A stretch of DNA of 10,652 bases, from assembly GCA_029933635.1 (NCBI GenBank), contig JAOZNS010000079.1, positions 1 through 10,652 on the forward strand, read 5' to 3'. This document shows, one piece after another, positions 1 through 7,176 of the stretch. A model generated the notes under the pieces. It saw only the letters and a list, made by a program, of their open reading frames with translations. It did no database searches and was not told the DNA's origin. This DNA comes from Candidatus Zixiibacteriota bacterium (lineage in GTDB: Bacteria > Zixibacteria > MSB-5A5 > SM1-73). Made by a program: the position numbers and the translations under genes. Numbering within the stretch: the stretch's first letter is position 1; each line of letters starts with the position of its first letter.

Positions 1-51
1 CCCAACTGGATACAATGTACCTGTAAAGCACAGGATAAGATCAAATTCTGG

Positions 52-80
52 TTGACAAAGGGTGGTTTTGATTGTATTTT
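52..80 (+). promoter_or_regulatory. sigma70-like promoter for the secreted-protein cluster
   Basis: A perfect -35 hexamer TTGACA (52-57) is followed after 17 nt by TATTTT (75-80), a fair -10. It points at the gene starting at 249 and would give a 5' leader of about 160 nt. No riboswitch or strong hairpin was recognised in that leader. The call rests on hexamers and spacing only. Confidence 0.5.
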
Positions 81-248
81 GGTGATAGACATAATTCAAT
101 TATTATATTGTAGACAAGTGTGGATACACCGACGGACAGTGTAGTTCCTCTTGGGCCCCTTAAACAACAAAGGTAGAAAGATATTTAAACTTCTAAGAAT
201 TTGGATACTTCCACAATAATTCATTAACCAGAAAGGAGGAGAAATATC

Positions 249-1883
249 ATGAAACGGAATGTTTCAATGATAGTTGCTCTAATGGTTGCACTTTTGGCGC
301 TGGCTCCGGTTGTCACAGCCGCCGTTCCCAACCTGATGCAATACCAGGGGCATTTGACTGATGATTCGGGAGCACCCCTGGATACGATCATCGATATGAC
401 ATTTACTATCTATGATGATTCCGCAGGGGGAACCGTTTGGTGGAACGAGACTCAGCCATCTGTGGTCGTAACCAATGGTTTGTTCAACGTTCTTTTGGGT
501 TCTGTAAACCCGATTTCAGACAGCATATTTGTTGACACCCCGAGATGGCTGGGGATTACGATCGGTTCTGATCCGGAGATCAGTCCTCGCACCAGGCTGG
601 TTACGGTGCCGTATGCCTACCGCGTCTCCACGGTGGATGGCGCCTCCGGTGGAGATATCTACGGTGGAGTTCAGATTCATAGCCCCCTTTTGGTCGGGGA
701 TGTGGAGGGTGAACCGGGATCAATTGAGGTGTCAAACGGATGGATGAGCACGGTTGTTGTTGACGGGGCAGGCGGCACCCTCAGACTGGGTGGAGGGGAG
801 GAGACAACACCAGGAAAGATTGAGGTGACAGACGGAACGGAACCCATCATTATTGCGGACGGGCAGACCGGGCAGATTGGCGTCGGGGCAATAGATGAAG
901 AGGCTCAGTTTCACGTTCAAACCCCTGACCGCCCTCACGCAGGTTCCTTTAAGTCCGGTTTCCCCAGCTCCTCAGCCGAGGTTATACGCTCTGAATTTGT
1001 GGCCCCGGGCGAGTATAACGCTGCGGCAATCGTTGGCGTTTCGGTTCCAGCTGATGGGTGGGGTTTTGGCGGACGGTTTCAGGGAGGATGGACGGGTGTA
1101 GAGGGAACTGTTTATTCCACCGGAAATTCCTTCTACACCGGAGTCTTTGGCTATGCCTGGGGTGGTTCAGGATACAACCACGGCGTCTATGGCTATGCCA
1201 GTGGTTCAGGAATTAACTACGGCGTCTTAGGATCTGTGGATGATACTTCGGCAACGGTCAACTATGGCGTGTTTGGATACACGCATTCCCCGTCATATGG
1301 AGATGGATACGCAGTCTATGGATACGCTCCTGACGTCAACTATGCGGGCTTTTTCGTCGGAAACGTCGAAGTTACCGACACCCTTTTCGCAGGTCTCAAA
1401 TTGTTTAAGATCGATCATCCTCTTGACCCTGAAAACAAATACCTCATTCACGCCTGTGTCGAATCTCCTGACGTGATGAATGTCTATAGCGGCAACGTGA
1501 CACTTGATGCTAAGGGAGAGGCGACTGTTAAACTTCCCGATTATTTTGAAGCGCTCAACAGAGATTTCCGTTATCAGCTTACCTGCATAGGTGGCTTTGC
1601 TCCTGTCTACATTTCACAGGAAATATCTAACAATCAGTTCACAATTGCCGGCGGAGAGCTAGGCATGAAGATTTCTTGGCAGGTTACCGGCATCCGAAAG
1701 GACCCGTTCGCCCAAGCAAATAGAATTCAGGTGGAGGTGGATAAGCCTGCCAAGGAGCGGGGCAAGTATCTCCATCCTGAGGCTTTTGGGCTGGGTGAAG
1801 AATACGGTATTCATTACGAACTGCATAAGCGCATACAAGAGCAACTGCAGGAAAAGAGCGCTCGAAAGATGGAGCAAAGATAG
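249..1883 (+). CDS. Secreted multi-domain surface protein with glycine/tyrosine repeats
   Basis: Predicted exported protein of 544 aa with no function I can name. Residues 1-24 form a signal peptide (MKRN, hydrophobic run, TAA). Residues 27-130 are a module beginning PNLMQYQGHLTDDSGAPLD and ending near VPYAYRVSTVDG, shared without gaps with the next gene. Residues about 295-365 carry irregular repeats of the type 'YGVxGYAxGSG', as in fibre-like beta-rich proteins. Residues about 383-497 form a compact C-terminal domain (LFKIDHPLDPENKYL ... NRDFRYQLTCIGGF ... SWQVTGIRKDPFAQANRIQVE); I recall similar ends in many environmental bacterial proteins but know no assigned role. The tail (500-544) is charged and probably helical. 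An AGGAGG lies 9 nt before the ATG. Structural or adhesive surface function is inference. Confidence 0.85.
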   Translation: MKRNVSMIVALMVALLALAPVVTAAVPNLMQYQGHLTDDSGAPLDTIIDMTFTIYDDSAGGTVWWNETQPSVVVTNGLFNVLLGSVNPISDSIFVDTPRWLGITIGSDPEISPRTRLVTVPYAYRVSTVDGASGGDIYGGVQIHSPLLVGDVEGEPGSIEVSNGWMSTVVVDGAGGTLRLGGGEETTPGKIEVTDGTEPIIIADGQTGQIGVGAIDEEAQFHVQTPDRPHAGSFKSGFPSSSAEVIRSEFVAPGEYNAAAIVGVSVPADGWGFGGRFQGGWTGVEGTVYSTGNSFYTGVFGYAWGGSGYNHGVYGYASGSGINYGVLGSVDDTSATVNYGVFGYTHSPSYGDGYAVYGYAPDVNYAGFFVGNVEVTDTLFAGLKLFKIDHPLDPENKYLIHACVESPDVMNVYSGNVTLDAKGEATVKLPDYFEALNRDFRYQLTCIGGFAPVYISQEISNNQFTIAGGELGMKISWQVTGIRKDPFAQANRIQVEVDKPAKERGKYLHPEAFGLGEEYGIHYELHKRIQEQLQEKSARKMEQR

Positions 1884-1999
1884 TCAATGGATGGAATGGA
1901 TGAGACGGAATGCAGTTGGAAATTGGGTGTAGGTCTGAGATGGCGAAGCCATTTGGCCAAATGCGTGAACAGTAACTCTAAACCAAGAAAGGAGAAAAA

Positions 2000-3349
2000 A
2001 TGAAGCGCATCCTTTCATCAACAGTTTTTATCGCCGTTGTCCTTCTCGTGCTTACCTCCGGGGTCGCAATAGAAGTTCCCAAGCTTATGCAGTACCAGGG
2101 TCACCTAACCGACGAGCAGGGGGCACCGGTGGACACCATCATCTCCATGACCTTCACCATTTACAATTCCCCCGTAGGTGGAACGATTTGGTGGACTGAA
2201 ACCCAGGATTCTGTGGTTGTCTCCAATGGTCTGTTCAACGTTCTTTTGGGATCGGTGAACGCCATTTACGATACTGTGTTTGCTGACACTTTGAGATGGC
2301 TGGGAATTACGATAGGTGACGACCCGGAGATCAGCCCACGCACCATGCTGGTTACGGTGCCGTATGCCTATAGGGTTTCAACCGTGGATGGCAGCTTCGG
2401 AGGAAGAATTGAAGGTGATGTGAACATTTCACACGACCTTACTGTGTGGTATAAGGCGACCATTGGACCCTATCACACCAACACTGGAGACTATGCCTTT
2501 GTCGCTGGATATAGTAATACCGCCAGTGGTGACCAGAGCACCGTCAGTGGGGGAGAAAACAACTCAGCCGATTCCGCCTATGCTACAGTGGCTGGAGGAG
2601 CTACCAATACGGCCAGCGGAGAAAGAAGCAGCATCGGCGGAGGAGTTGCCAATGTTGCCAGCAACTGGGCGAGCACCATCAGCGGAGGATTTTCGAACAC
2701 CGCCAGTGGTTACTTTAGCACAATCGGTGGCGGATACCAAAACACCAATGCGGGAGCTTTCTCCGTCATTCCAGGAGGTCGAAGCGTCACCTTAACCGAA
2801 ACCACCTACGTATCAATGGGTTTTGGAGAGCAGGTTTATGTCAGTGCCCCTTATCGGGTCATATTCTTTGACGGTGGTAACTCGGGCTGCCTCGGCATAA
2901 ACCGCGATGACCTTGATGGAGGAATATACTATCCCATCCATGTTGGGACCAACACCGAAAACGGTAATGGCGCACATCTAACTCCCGGTGGAGTTTGGCA
3001 GAGCGGAAGTAGCCGGAGTTTCAAAGAGAACTTCCAACCCTTGGATCGGCATGAGCTATTGGCGAAGATATCCAACCTCCCCATTGAAGCATGGCAATTT
3101 AAAGACTCGGACGAACGCCACATTGGTCCGGTGTCTGAGGATTTCGTGCAGGCTTTCGACGTTGGCCTAATCAAGGGGGACGGCAACCGCGACAATAAAT
3201 ACCTGGCGGCAGGGGATGTTGCTGGCGTGGCGCTTGCAGGCGTAAAAGAACTTATCCAAGAGAATAAGGAATTAAAACAGATCATTAAGGAATTGAGGCA
3301 AAGGCTCGTGAGATTGGAGAAGGGGAGACCTGCGAGAGGAGGGAAGTAA
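2000..3349 (+). CDS. Secreted YadA-like repeat protein with S74-type C-terminal chaperone domain
   Basis: Predicted exported fibre or adhesin-like protein of 449 aa. A signal peptide occupies about residues 1-23. Residues 27-130 match the N-terminal module of the upstream gene. Residues 166-255 are six 15-residue repeats of the form TIxGGxxNTASGxxS, resembling trimeric-autotransporter (YadA-like) head repeats. Residues about 336-415 resemble the peptidase S74 intramolecular chaperone of tail spikes: SSRSFKENFQPLD fits the usual S-D-x-x-x-K region, with HIGPVSEDF downstream. Residues 412-441 form a heptad-like coiled coil (ELIQENKELKQIIKELRQRL), fitting trimerisation. In known S74 proteins the domain folds the trimer and then cleaves itself off; whether this copy still cuts is unknown. 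The SD AAAGGAG sits 5 nt before the ATG. The stop is 2 nt from the next gene. Confidence 0.85.
   Translation: MKRILSSTVFIAVVLLVLTSGVAIEVPKLMQYQGHLTDEQGAPVDTIISMTFTIYNSPVGGTIWWTETQDSVVVSNGLFNVLLGSVNAIYDTVFADTLRWLGITIGDDPEISPRTMLVTVPYAYRVSTVDGSFGGRIEGDVNISHDLTVWYKATIGPYHTNTGDYAFVAGYSNTASGDQSTVSGGENNSADSAYATVAGGATNTASGERSSIGGGVANVASNWASTISGGFSNTASGYFSTIGGGYQNTNAGAFSVIPGGRSVTLTETTYVSMGFGEQVYVSAPYRVIFFDGGNSGCLGINRDDLDGGIYYPIHVGTNTENGNGAHLTPGGVWQSGSSRSFKENFQPLDRHELLAKISNLPIEAWQFKDSDERHIGPVSEDFVQAFDVGLIKGDGNRDNKYLAAGDVAGVALAGVKELIQENKELKQIIKELRQRLVRLEKGRPARGGK
2495..2764 (+). repeat. Six in-frame 45-nt repeats (YadA-like head units)
   Basis: These are coding tandem repeats encoding six units of exactly 15 residues, from AFVAGYSNTASGDQS to TIGGGYQNTNAGAFS, followed by a partial unit VIPGG. 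The units are diverged at nucleotide level. The protein period, with conserved GG and NTASG, shows the repeat best. Confidence 0.8.
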
Positions 3350-3351
3350 TC

Positions 3352-4086
3352 ATGAAACAAAATCGAGTAAACACAAAATCGACTCGACCAGATAAAAAGG
3401 GAACGATTCTTGCAGTTACTTTTGTTCTGGCTATTTTGTTTTTCTCCCTCGCCTTTGCCAAGCAGATAGATAAGGCCGACAAGGACTCCAAGGGGGAAGT
3501 GACTCGGCTCAGTGAGGTTAAAACAGAGGCGGTTCAGGAAAAAATTAAAGAATCGGCCCAAAAGAGACAAGTAAAACCGAAAGCCTCATTCCTCTCCCCC
3601 GCGCAGGTATCCACCGGAGAGGATACATCAGCAACAGAGATCAAACCAGCCGAACGGCAAGATACAAAAGGGGTGCTTAGCTCTGCCGTTAAGGACAAGG
3701 GGCGGCAGATCAAATGGCAGATACTCGCTTCAGGAGCTGGATGTGGCGATGGTGCCTCGGCTTATCGGATGGAGATGCTGATTGGCTGTGTGTTGTGCGG
3801 GACCGTTGGGCAACTTGCAGTGGGTTCGGGCAGTTCGCAATCCTTCGGTCTAAACGGTGGCTTCTGGCAGGAGTTTCTCCAGGGTTATTCTCGCGGCGAC
3901 GTCAACACAGATGGAGTCGTAGACGTGGGGGACGTGGTTTATTTGATAAATTATCTCTACAGAAATGGTCCGGCCCCTGATCCTTTGTGGGTCGGGGATT
4001 GCAATTGCGACGGACTCGTCGACGTAGGAGACGTGGTTTTCCTGATCAACTATCTCTACCGGGACGGGGACCCGCCCATCTGTTAG
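3352..4086 (+). CDS. Exported dockerin type I repeat protein
   Basis: Secreted or membrane-anchored protein of 244 aa. A basic stretch precedes a hydrophobic segment (about 18-36), a signal peptide or anchor. A lysine-rich linker runs to about residue 118. Residues 120-174 (KWQILASGAG ... GTVGQLAVGSGSSQSFGLNGGFWQEF) match a short module I recall before dockerin or sorting tails in environmental bacteria. Residues 182-244 hold two dockerin/EF-hand-like calcium loops: D183-N185-D187-D191-D194 and D216-N218-D220-D224-D227, each followed by VVxLINYLYR. Dockerins bind cohesins or act as calcium-stabilised tails; no cohesin is visible here. Unusually, the GTVGQ module contains a cysteine cluster (C131, C146, C149). 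The start follows the previous stop by 2 nt, with an SD (GAGGGAAG) inside that gene, so the two are probably co-transcribed. Confidence 0.85.
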   Translation: MKQNRVNTKSTRPDKKGTILAVTFVLAILFFSLAFAKQIDKADKDSKGEVTRLSEVKTEAVQEKIKESAQKRQVKPKASFLSPAQVSTGEDTSATEIKPAERQDTKGVLSSAVKDKGRQIKWQILASGAGCGDGASAYRMEMLIGCVLCGTVGQLAVGSGSSQSFGLNGGFWQEFLQGYSRGDVNTDGVVDVGDVVYLINYLYRNGPAPDPLWVGDCNCDGLVDVGDVVFLINYLYRDGDPPIC

Positions 4087-4695
4087 CTTTGGTTGACCAA
4101 CTATTCTGCGAGGTGCATGTAATTGATCCTACCTACTGCCAAGTCCTGAGGTTTGGGCTAATGATCTGTTCTGCACGAGGAAAAAACTGCAAGTTTTCAG
4201 TGGAATTTGTGCCATGGCAGAAGGTTATTCTATCATCTGAGAAAAGAAGGGGGAAATTTCTCGGGTGAAACAAGAGGTGTCGTCAGGTCGCAACATATTC
4301 TCTCTGGGCTGTTTACTTTTGCCCTTTACCTAACGGAAGTGGTCGGCCTCTCTCTTGTTGGGAACATAAAAAATTCTATACGGCTTTTTTGCTCTCTGCA
4401 TCTCAGGAACCAGTTGTTCACTATTCCCTTGAAGGAACTCCTTTGGACGTTACTCCAAGTCGATCGTGCTCCCCCTTGCACCACTCCGTTTGCAGGCTAA
4501 CCCTAAGAGTCATTTTGTTGGAATATGCCAAGCCGACCAGTCCCATGGTATATCAATGGAAATTGAAATCAGGCTCTCCTCCAAGATCAAGGTACACCTC
4601 GCAATTTATTGGTTTTCAATGATATAAATTTCACCTTAAATCGAGTCCTGAGCCTAATTGAGGAAATCCCCACAGCTCTACCAATAATCTTAAGC
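4087..4695. other. Gene-free 609-nt stretch (long 3' UTR or possible ncRNA)
   Basis: Short open frames here (up to 97 codons on the plus strand) lack a good ribosome site, a recognisable fold or credible composition, and I do not call them genes. A small palindrome TTGGTTGACCAA lies just after the dockerin stop but has no T run. No tRNA, riboswitch or repeat was recognised. The stretch ends in a strong plus-strand terminator, so it is probably transcribed. Confidence 0.5.
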
Positions 4696-4733
4696 GTCTG
4701 CCAAAAAATTGACAGACTTTCTTTTTTTATTTT
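4696..4733 (+). terminator. Rho-independent terminator, plus strand
   Basis: A 9-bp stem, GTCTGCCAA (4696-4704) pairing with TTGACAGAC (4709-4717) with one G-T pair, has an AAAA loop and is followed by a T-rich tract (4718-4733). It terminates plus-strand transcription. The T tract overlaps the last codons of the convergent phosphatase gene. On the minus strand the hairpin has no T run after it, so termination is probably one-directional. Confidence 0.85.
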
Positions 4734-5560
4734 CCTTGCTGATTCTCTCTGATTGCGAAACGTGCGTTACACTTCAGAACTTCTATCATCTGTTGATGGA
4801 TTTTGCCGTTGGAGGCTAAGATCTCTTTTGAATAGATATCGAATGGTTTCCCCGAAAAGTTGGTAACCTTGCCACCTGCCTCGGTAACCAACAAGCTTCC
4901 TGCCGCCATGTCCCAGGGAGAAAGCTTCAGTTCCCAGAATCCGTCAAACCTTCCCATCGCCAGATAACATAAATCTAAAGCGGCTGATCCAGCTCTTCTT
5001 ATCGCCTGGGCTCTTTTGTAGAAGTTAGCAAAATGATTTAAGTTATCTTCCTGGCTGGTCCTTATATCATACGGGAAGCCGGTTGCCAACAAACTTTGTG
5101 ACAGCTCAGCTGTTTGGGAAACCCGGATTCTGCGTTTGCTTTTTTCTGTTTCCTTCCCATTGGATAAAAAAGCTCCCTTTCCTTTCTCTGCTGTAAAAAG
5201 TTCATCCAAGTTTGGATTGTAGACCACCCCCAGCACGATATTTCTTTCTTTTTCCAATGCAATTGATACACAAAAGATAGGGAAATTGTGTGCATAGTTG
5301 GTGGTTCCATCCAATGGATCGATGATCCATTTGTATGCTGAATCCGACTTCTCTGTGCCACTTTCCTCGGTCAGGATGCCGTGATGGGGGAATTTGCTTT
5401 TGATCATCTTTATTATTGCCTCCTCGGAGAGCCAATCCACCTCGGTGACCAAGTTCACTTCATTTTTGTATCCGATCTTTTTCACCTTTCCAGCATGCTG
5501 AATAAGAATCTCTCCTGCTTTCAAAGCAGCCTGGATGGCAACCTGAGTATAACTTTCCAT
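4727..5560 (-). CDS. suhB: Inositol-1-monophosphatase family protein (SuhB-like)
   Basis: Mg2+-dependent phosphatase of the inositol monophosphatase superfamily, 277 aa, typical length, cytoplasmic. Family motifs are all present: VTEVDWLSEE (38-47), EE at 65-66, the metal-binding DPLDGTTN (81-88), RRAGSAALD (188-196) and SPWDMAAG (214-221) with the third metal aspartate D217. In known members these residues bind two or three Mg2+ and hydrolyse inositol-1-phosphate or related sugar phosphates. Substrate cannot be told from sequence: inositol phosphate, fructose-1,6-bisphosphate and histidinol phosphate are the usual alternatives. A GGAGGT lies just before the ATG. The gene stands alone on the minus strand with its own promoter, and its 3' end overlaps the convergent terminator. 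Confidence 0.93.
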   Translation of the reverse strand: MESYTQVAIQAALKAGEILIQHAGKVKKIGYKNEVNLVTEVDWLSEEAIIKMIKSKFPHHGILTEESGTEKSDSAYKWIIDPLDGTTNYAHNFPIFCVSIALEKERNIVLGVVYNPNLDELFTAEKGKGAFLSNGKETEKSKRRIRVSQTAELSQSLLATGFPYDIRTSQEDNLNHFANFYKRAQAIRRAGSAALDLCYLAMGRFDGFWELKLSPWDMAAGSLLVTEAGGKVTNFSGKPFDIYSKEILASNGKIHQQMIEVLKCNARFAIRENQQGK

Positions 5561-5623
5561 CCCACCTCCAATATGTAAGACTCTTAAAAGTTAAATTTAA
5601 TTTATCTTTTCTCTACCGATATA

Positions 5624-5651
5624 AAGATAGAGGGTTTGGGGTCTAAATCAA
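5624..5651 (-). promoter_or_regulatory. Candidate sigma70-like promoter of the phosphatase gene
   Basis: Read on the minus strand, TTGATT (5646-5651) is followed after 16 nt by TATCTT (5624-5629). Transcription would start about 70 nt before the ATG at 5560. The hexamers are moderate matches; the AT-rich surroundings also allow other choices. Confidence 0.4.
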
Positions 5652-5825
5652 GTTATTTTGTGGTCTTGGGAGATTTGTTCTTGCTTTTTGTTTTAAATTT
5701 TCTATATTCAAAAGTTGTAAAGATTGCGTAATAGAATTTCAGGTCTGGCAAGCAGAAAAACAGGAGAAGCAAAGAGTCCTTGACCTCATGTGAAGATGTT
5801 TGGTGGGATATCCTTTAGAAATTTT

Positions 5826-5908
5826 GGAGAGGTACCCAAGTGGCCAAAGGGAACAGACTGTAAATCTGTCGGCTTTTGCCTTCGAAGGTTCGAATCCTTC
5901 CCTCTCCA
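5826..5908 (+). tRNA. tRNA-Tyr (GTA)
   Basis: A class II tRNA of 83 nt. The acceptor GGAGAGG (5826-5832) pairs perfectly with CCTCTCC (5901-5907). The anticodon stem ACAGA/TCTGT encloses the loop CTGTAAA with anticodon GTA at 5860-5862. A long variable arm (GGC-TTTT-GCC) is present, as expected for bacterial Tyr, and the T arm is GAAGG-TTCGAAT-CCTTC. CCA is not encoded. It is followed 63 nt later by a tRNA-Gly-like copy; Tyr-Gly is a known bacterial tRNA operon order (E. coli tyrU-glyT-thrT). Confidence 0.96.
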
Positions 5909-5956
5909 GTTTTAATTCAGGTATTGGCTCGTAGTTCATAGTAATTGATCCAACAA

Positions 5957-6021
5957 GGGTTGATGAAATTTGCGGGAGTAACTCAGCTGGTAGAGTCATC
6001 CAACTGGATTGGTCGCGGGTT
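5957..6021 (+). pseudogene. Truncated tRNA-Gly-like copy with remodelled anticodon arm
   Basis: Bases 5957-5998 match 7162-7203 (the upstream flank, acceptor 5' strand and D arm of the intact tRNA-Gly) with only two differences. The 17-nt anticodon arm is replaced by 12 nt, ATCCAACTGGAT (5998-6009), a palindrome with no room for an anticodon loop. Identity resumes at TTGGTCGCGGGTT (6009-6021) and stops abruptly inside the T loop, where GTTAACC begins. The 3' half is absent, so it cannot be a working tRNA. It occupies the expected tRNA-Gly position after tRNA-Tyr. Confidence 0.85.
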
Positions 6022-6046
6022 GTTAACCTGCCAGATGGAGTCACGA

Positions 6047-6619
6047 ATGATAGAAAACGTTCTGCTTTCATCTTCAGTGACGATCACAAAGTATCGCCAG
6101 TTGGAGGAGAAGAAGGATCGAGCCGCAATCGCCGATTTTTTAAAGGAGCGCTTTACCGAACGTTACGTCAGACCCTTAGATGGGGACCCTGATATGAAAC
6201 ACGGCTTCTGCACAATGGCTATTTCTTGCTTGATGATAGAAGCTCTGGAATTCTTCCGCCAGGGTTGGTGTGATACGAGAAATAGGAGCAGAGAGGCTTT
6301 TTGCTTATTCTTTCAGCGGTGTTTGGAGGAAGAGCTGGAGTTAGGTGTGTTTGCCCGATTGGTGGATGATTTTTACAAAGGGGTCCGATGCGGTATATTG
6401 CATCAAGCAGAGACAACTAGAGGATGGCGTATTCTACGGAAAGGACCTCTGTGCAATCCCGGCACAAAGACGATAAATGCGACCAAGTTTCACAGTGAAC
6501 TTGAGAAAGCCCTGCAGCTTTATTGTGACACGTTGAAACGGTCTGATTGGGATTCTGTGGTGTGGCAGAACCTAAGGAGAAAGATGGAAGCAGTGATAGA
6601 GAACTGTAAGCCAGGATGA
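6047..6619 (+). CDS. Hypothetical protein with HEPN-like R-x4-H motif
   Basis: Mostly helical soluble protein of 190 aa that I do not recognise by name. The segment DDFYKGVRCGILHQAETTRG (109-128) contains R114-x4-H119, the pattern of HEPN-superfamily RNases and toxins in which R and H form the active site. The preceding helix-rich region (about 25-108) and the following one fit a four-helix fold only loosely. I chose the ATG at 6047 because GGAG lies 6 nt upstream. The frame stays open back to 5945, but that would translate the tRNA-like fragment. The stop overlaps the next gene region in ATGA at 6616-6619, so the two genes are translationally coupled. They lie between a tRNA fragment and an attC-like site, which suggests a cassette-borne pair. 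HEPN membership is a motif-level guess. Confidence 0.75.
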   Translation: MIENVLLSSSVTITKYRQLEEKKDRAAIADFLKERFTERYVRPLDGDPDMKHGFCTMAISCLMIEALEFFRQGWCDTRNRSREAFCLFFQRCLEEELELGVFARLVDDFYKGVRCGILHQAETTRGWRILRKGPLCNPGTKTINATKFHSELEKALQLYCDTLKRSDWDSVVWQNLRRKMEAVIENCKPG

Positions 6620-6627
6620 GGATGACA

Positions 6628-7089
6628 ATGCGAGTTCTATACTTTGCTTATGGTTCTAATATGCTAAGTGAGTGTCTTCGTTCACGGATCACTTCCATGA
6701 AAACTGTCGGTCGCGCTTCCTTGAAGGACAGGAAAATGGTGTTCAATAAGTGTAGTAAAGATGGTTCGGGAAAAGCCAATATAATAGAGAGCCCTGGGAG
6801 CGTGACGTGGGGAGTTTTATATGAGGTAGATGCGCAAGATTTAGACACGTTGGACAGGATAGAAGGTGGGTATGAACGTGTCGCTGTTCGAGTGCAGAAG
6901 CCCAATGGAAATGTAGTTGAAGCTGTGACATATGTATTTGAAGATTTGACGAATGATCTCCGGCCTTACAGATGGTATAAGAAGCTGCTCCTTTCAGGAG
7001 CGCGCGAACACAACTTGCCACAAGATTATATTGCTTATCTGGAAGGATTTCCCGTGAAGCCAGACAACGACTCCGAAATGGCAGGCTAA
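6628..7089 (+). CDS. Gamma-glutamylcyclotransferase / AIG2-family protein
   Basis: Soluble protein of 153 aa. The family's substrate-binding loop YGSNM (8-12) follows the N-terminal strand VLYFA. WGVLYEV (about 61-67) is the usual second strand, and LDRIEGGYER (75-84) carries E79, the expected catalytic glutamate. Family members cyclise gamma-glutamyl amino acids or amines to 5-oxoproline; the substrate here is unknown. I chose the ATG at 6628 because GAGG sits 6 nt upstream; ATGs at 6616 and 6622 in the same frame are alternatives and would overlap the upstream stop. The TAA stop lies inside the attC-like site (GGCTAAC), as is common for integron cassette genes. Coupling to the HEPN-like gene suggests joint function. 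Confidence 0.88.
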   Translation: MRVLYFAYGSNMLSECLRSRITSMKTVGRASLKDRKMVFNKCSKDGSGKANIIESPGSVTWGVLYEVDAQDLDTLDRIEGGYERVAVRVQKPNGNVVEAVTYVFEDLTNDLRPYRWYKKLLLSGAREHNLPQDYIAYLEGFPVKPDNDSEMAG

Positions 7090-7150
7090 CAAGCGCTTGC
7101 ACCTGACGCCATCTCCGCTGCGCTTCGGCGGCGCAGGTGAGGAGCTAGCC
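7084..7150 (+). repeat. Integron attC-like recombination site
   Basis: The 67 nt after the cyclotransferase stop fold like an attC site. The outer boxes GGCTAAC (7084-7090) and GCTAGCC (7144-7150) pair at 6 of 7 positions. The inner arms CACCTG (7100-7105) and CAGGTG (7134-7139) pair perfectly. They continue as CGCC/GGCG after an unpaired A7106, which resembles the extrahelical base of attC. The tip contains CTGCGCTTC, a sequence I associate with attC loops. Against it: the right core reads GCT rather than the required GTT, so this copy may be inactive. No integron integrase is in the window. Confidence 0.62.
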
Positions 7151-7176
7151 GATGTAGGTGGGGGTTGATAAAGTTT

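Noticed and set aside
2495..2764. CRISPR-like or intergenic tandem repeat
   Set aside because: The 45-nt period is in frame, diverged at DNA level and conserved as protein repeats, so it is coding.
2929..3570. 213-codon open frame on the minus strand
   Set aside because: It lies opposite the end of the S74-like gene and the start of the dockerin gene, both with clear domains; no motif or ribosome site supports it.
4207..4622. Two overlapping plus-strand frames of 97 and 77 codons
   Set aside because: Composition is not protein-like, no motif, no clear SD; treated as non-coding.
5957..6021. A functional second tRNA-Gly
   Set aside because: No anticodon loop and no T-arm or acceptor 3' half.
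5945..6046. N-terminal extension of the HEPN-like gene to an ATG at 5945
   Set aside because: The extra residues would be a translation of the tRNA-like fragment and there is no ribosome site; the ATG at 6047 has GGAG at 6 nt.
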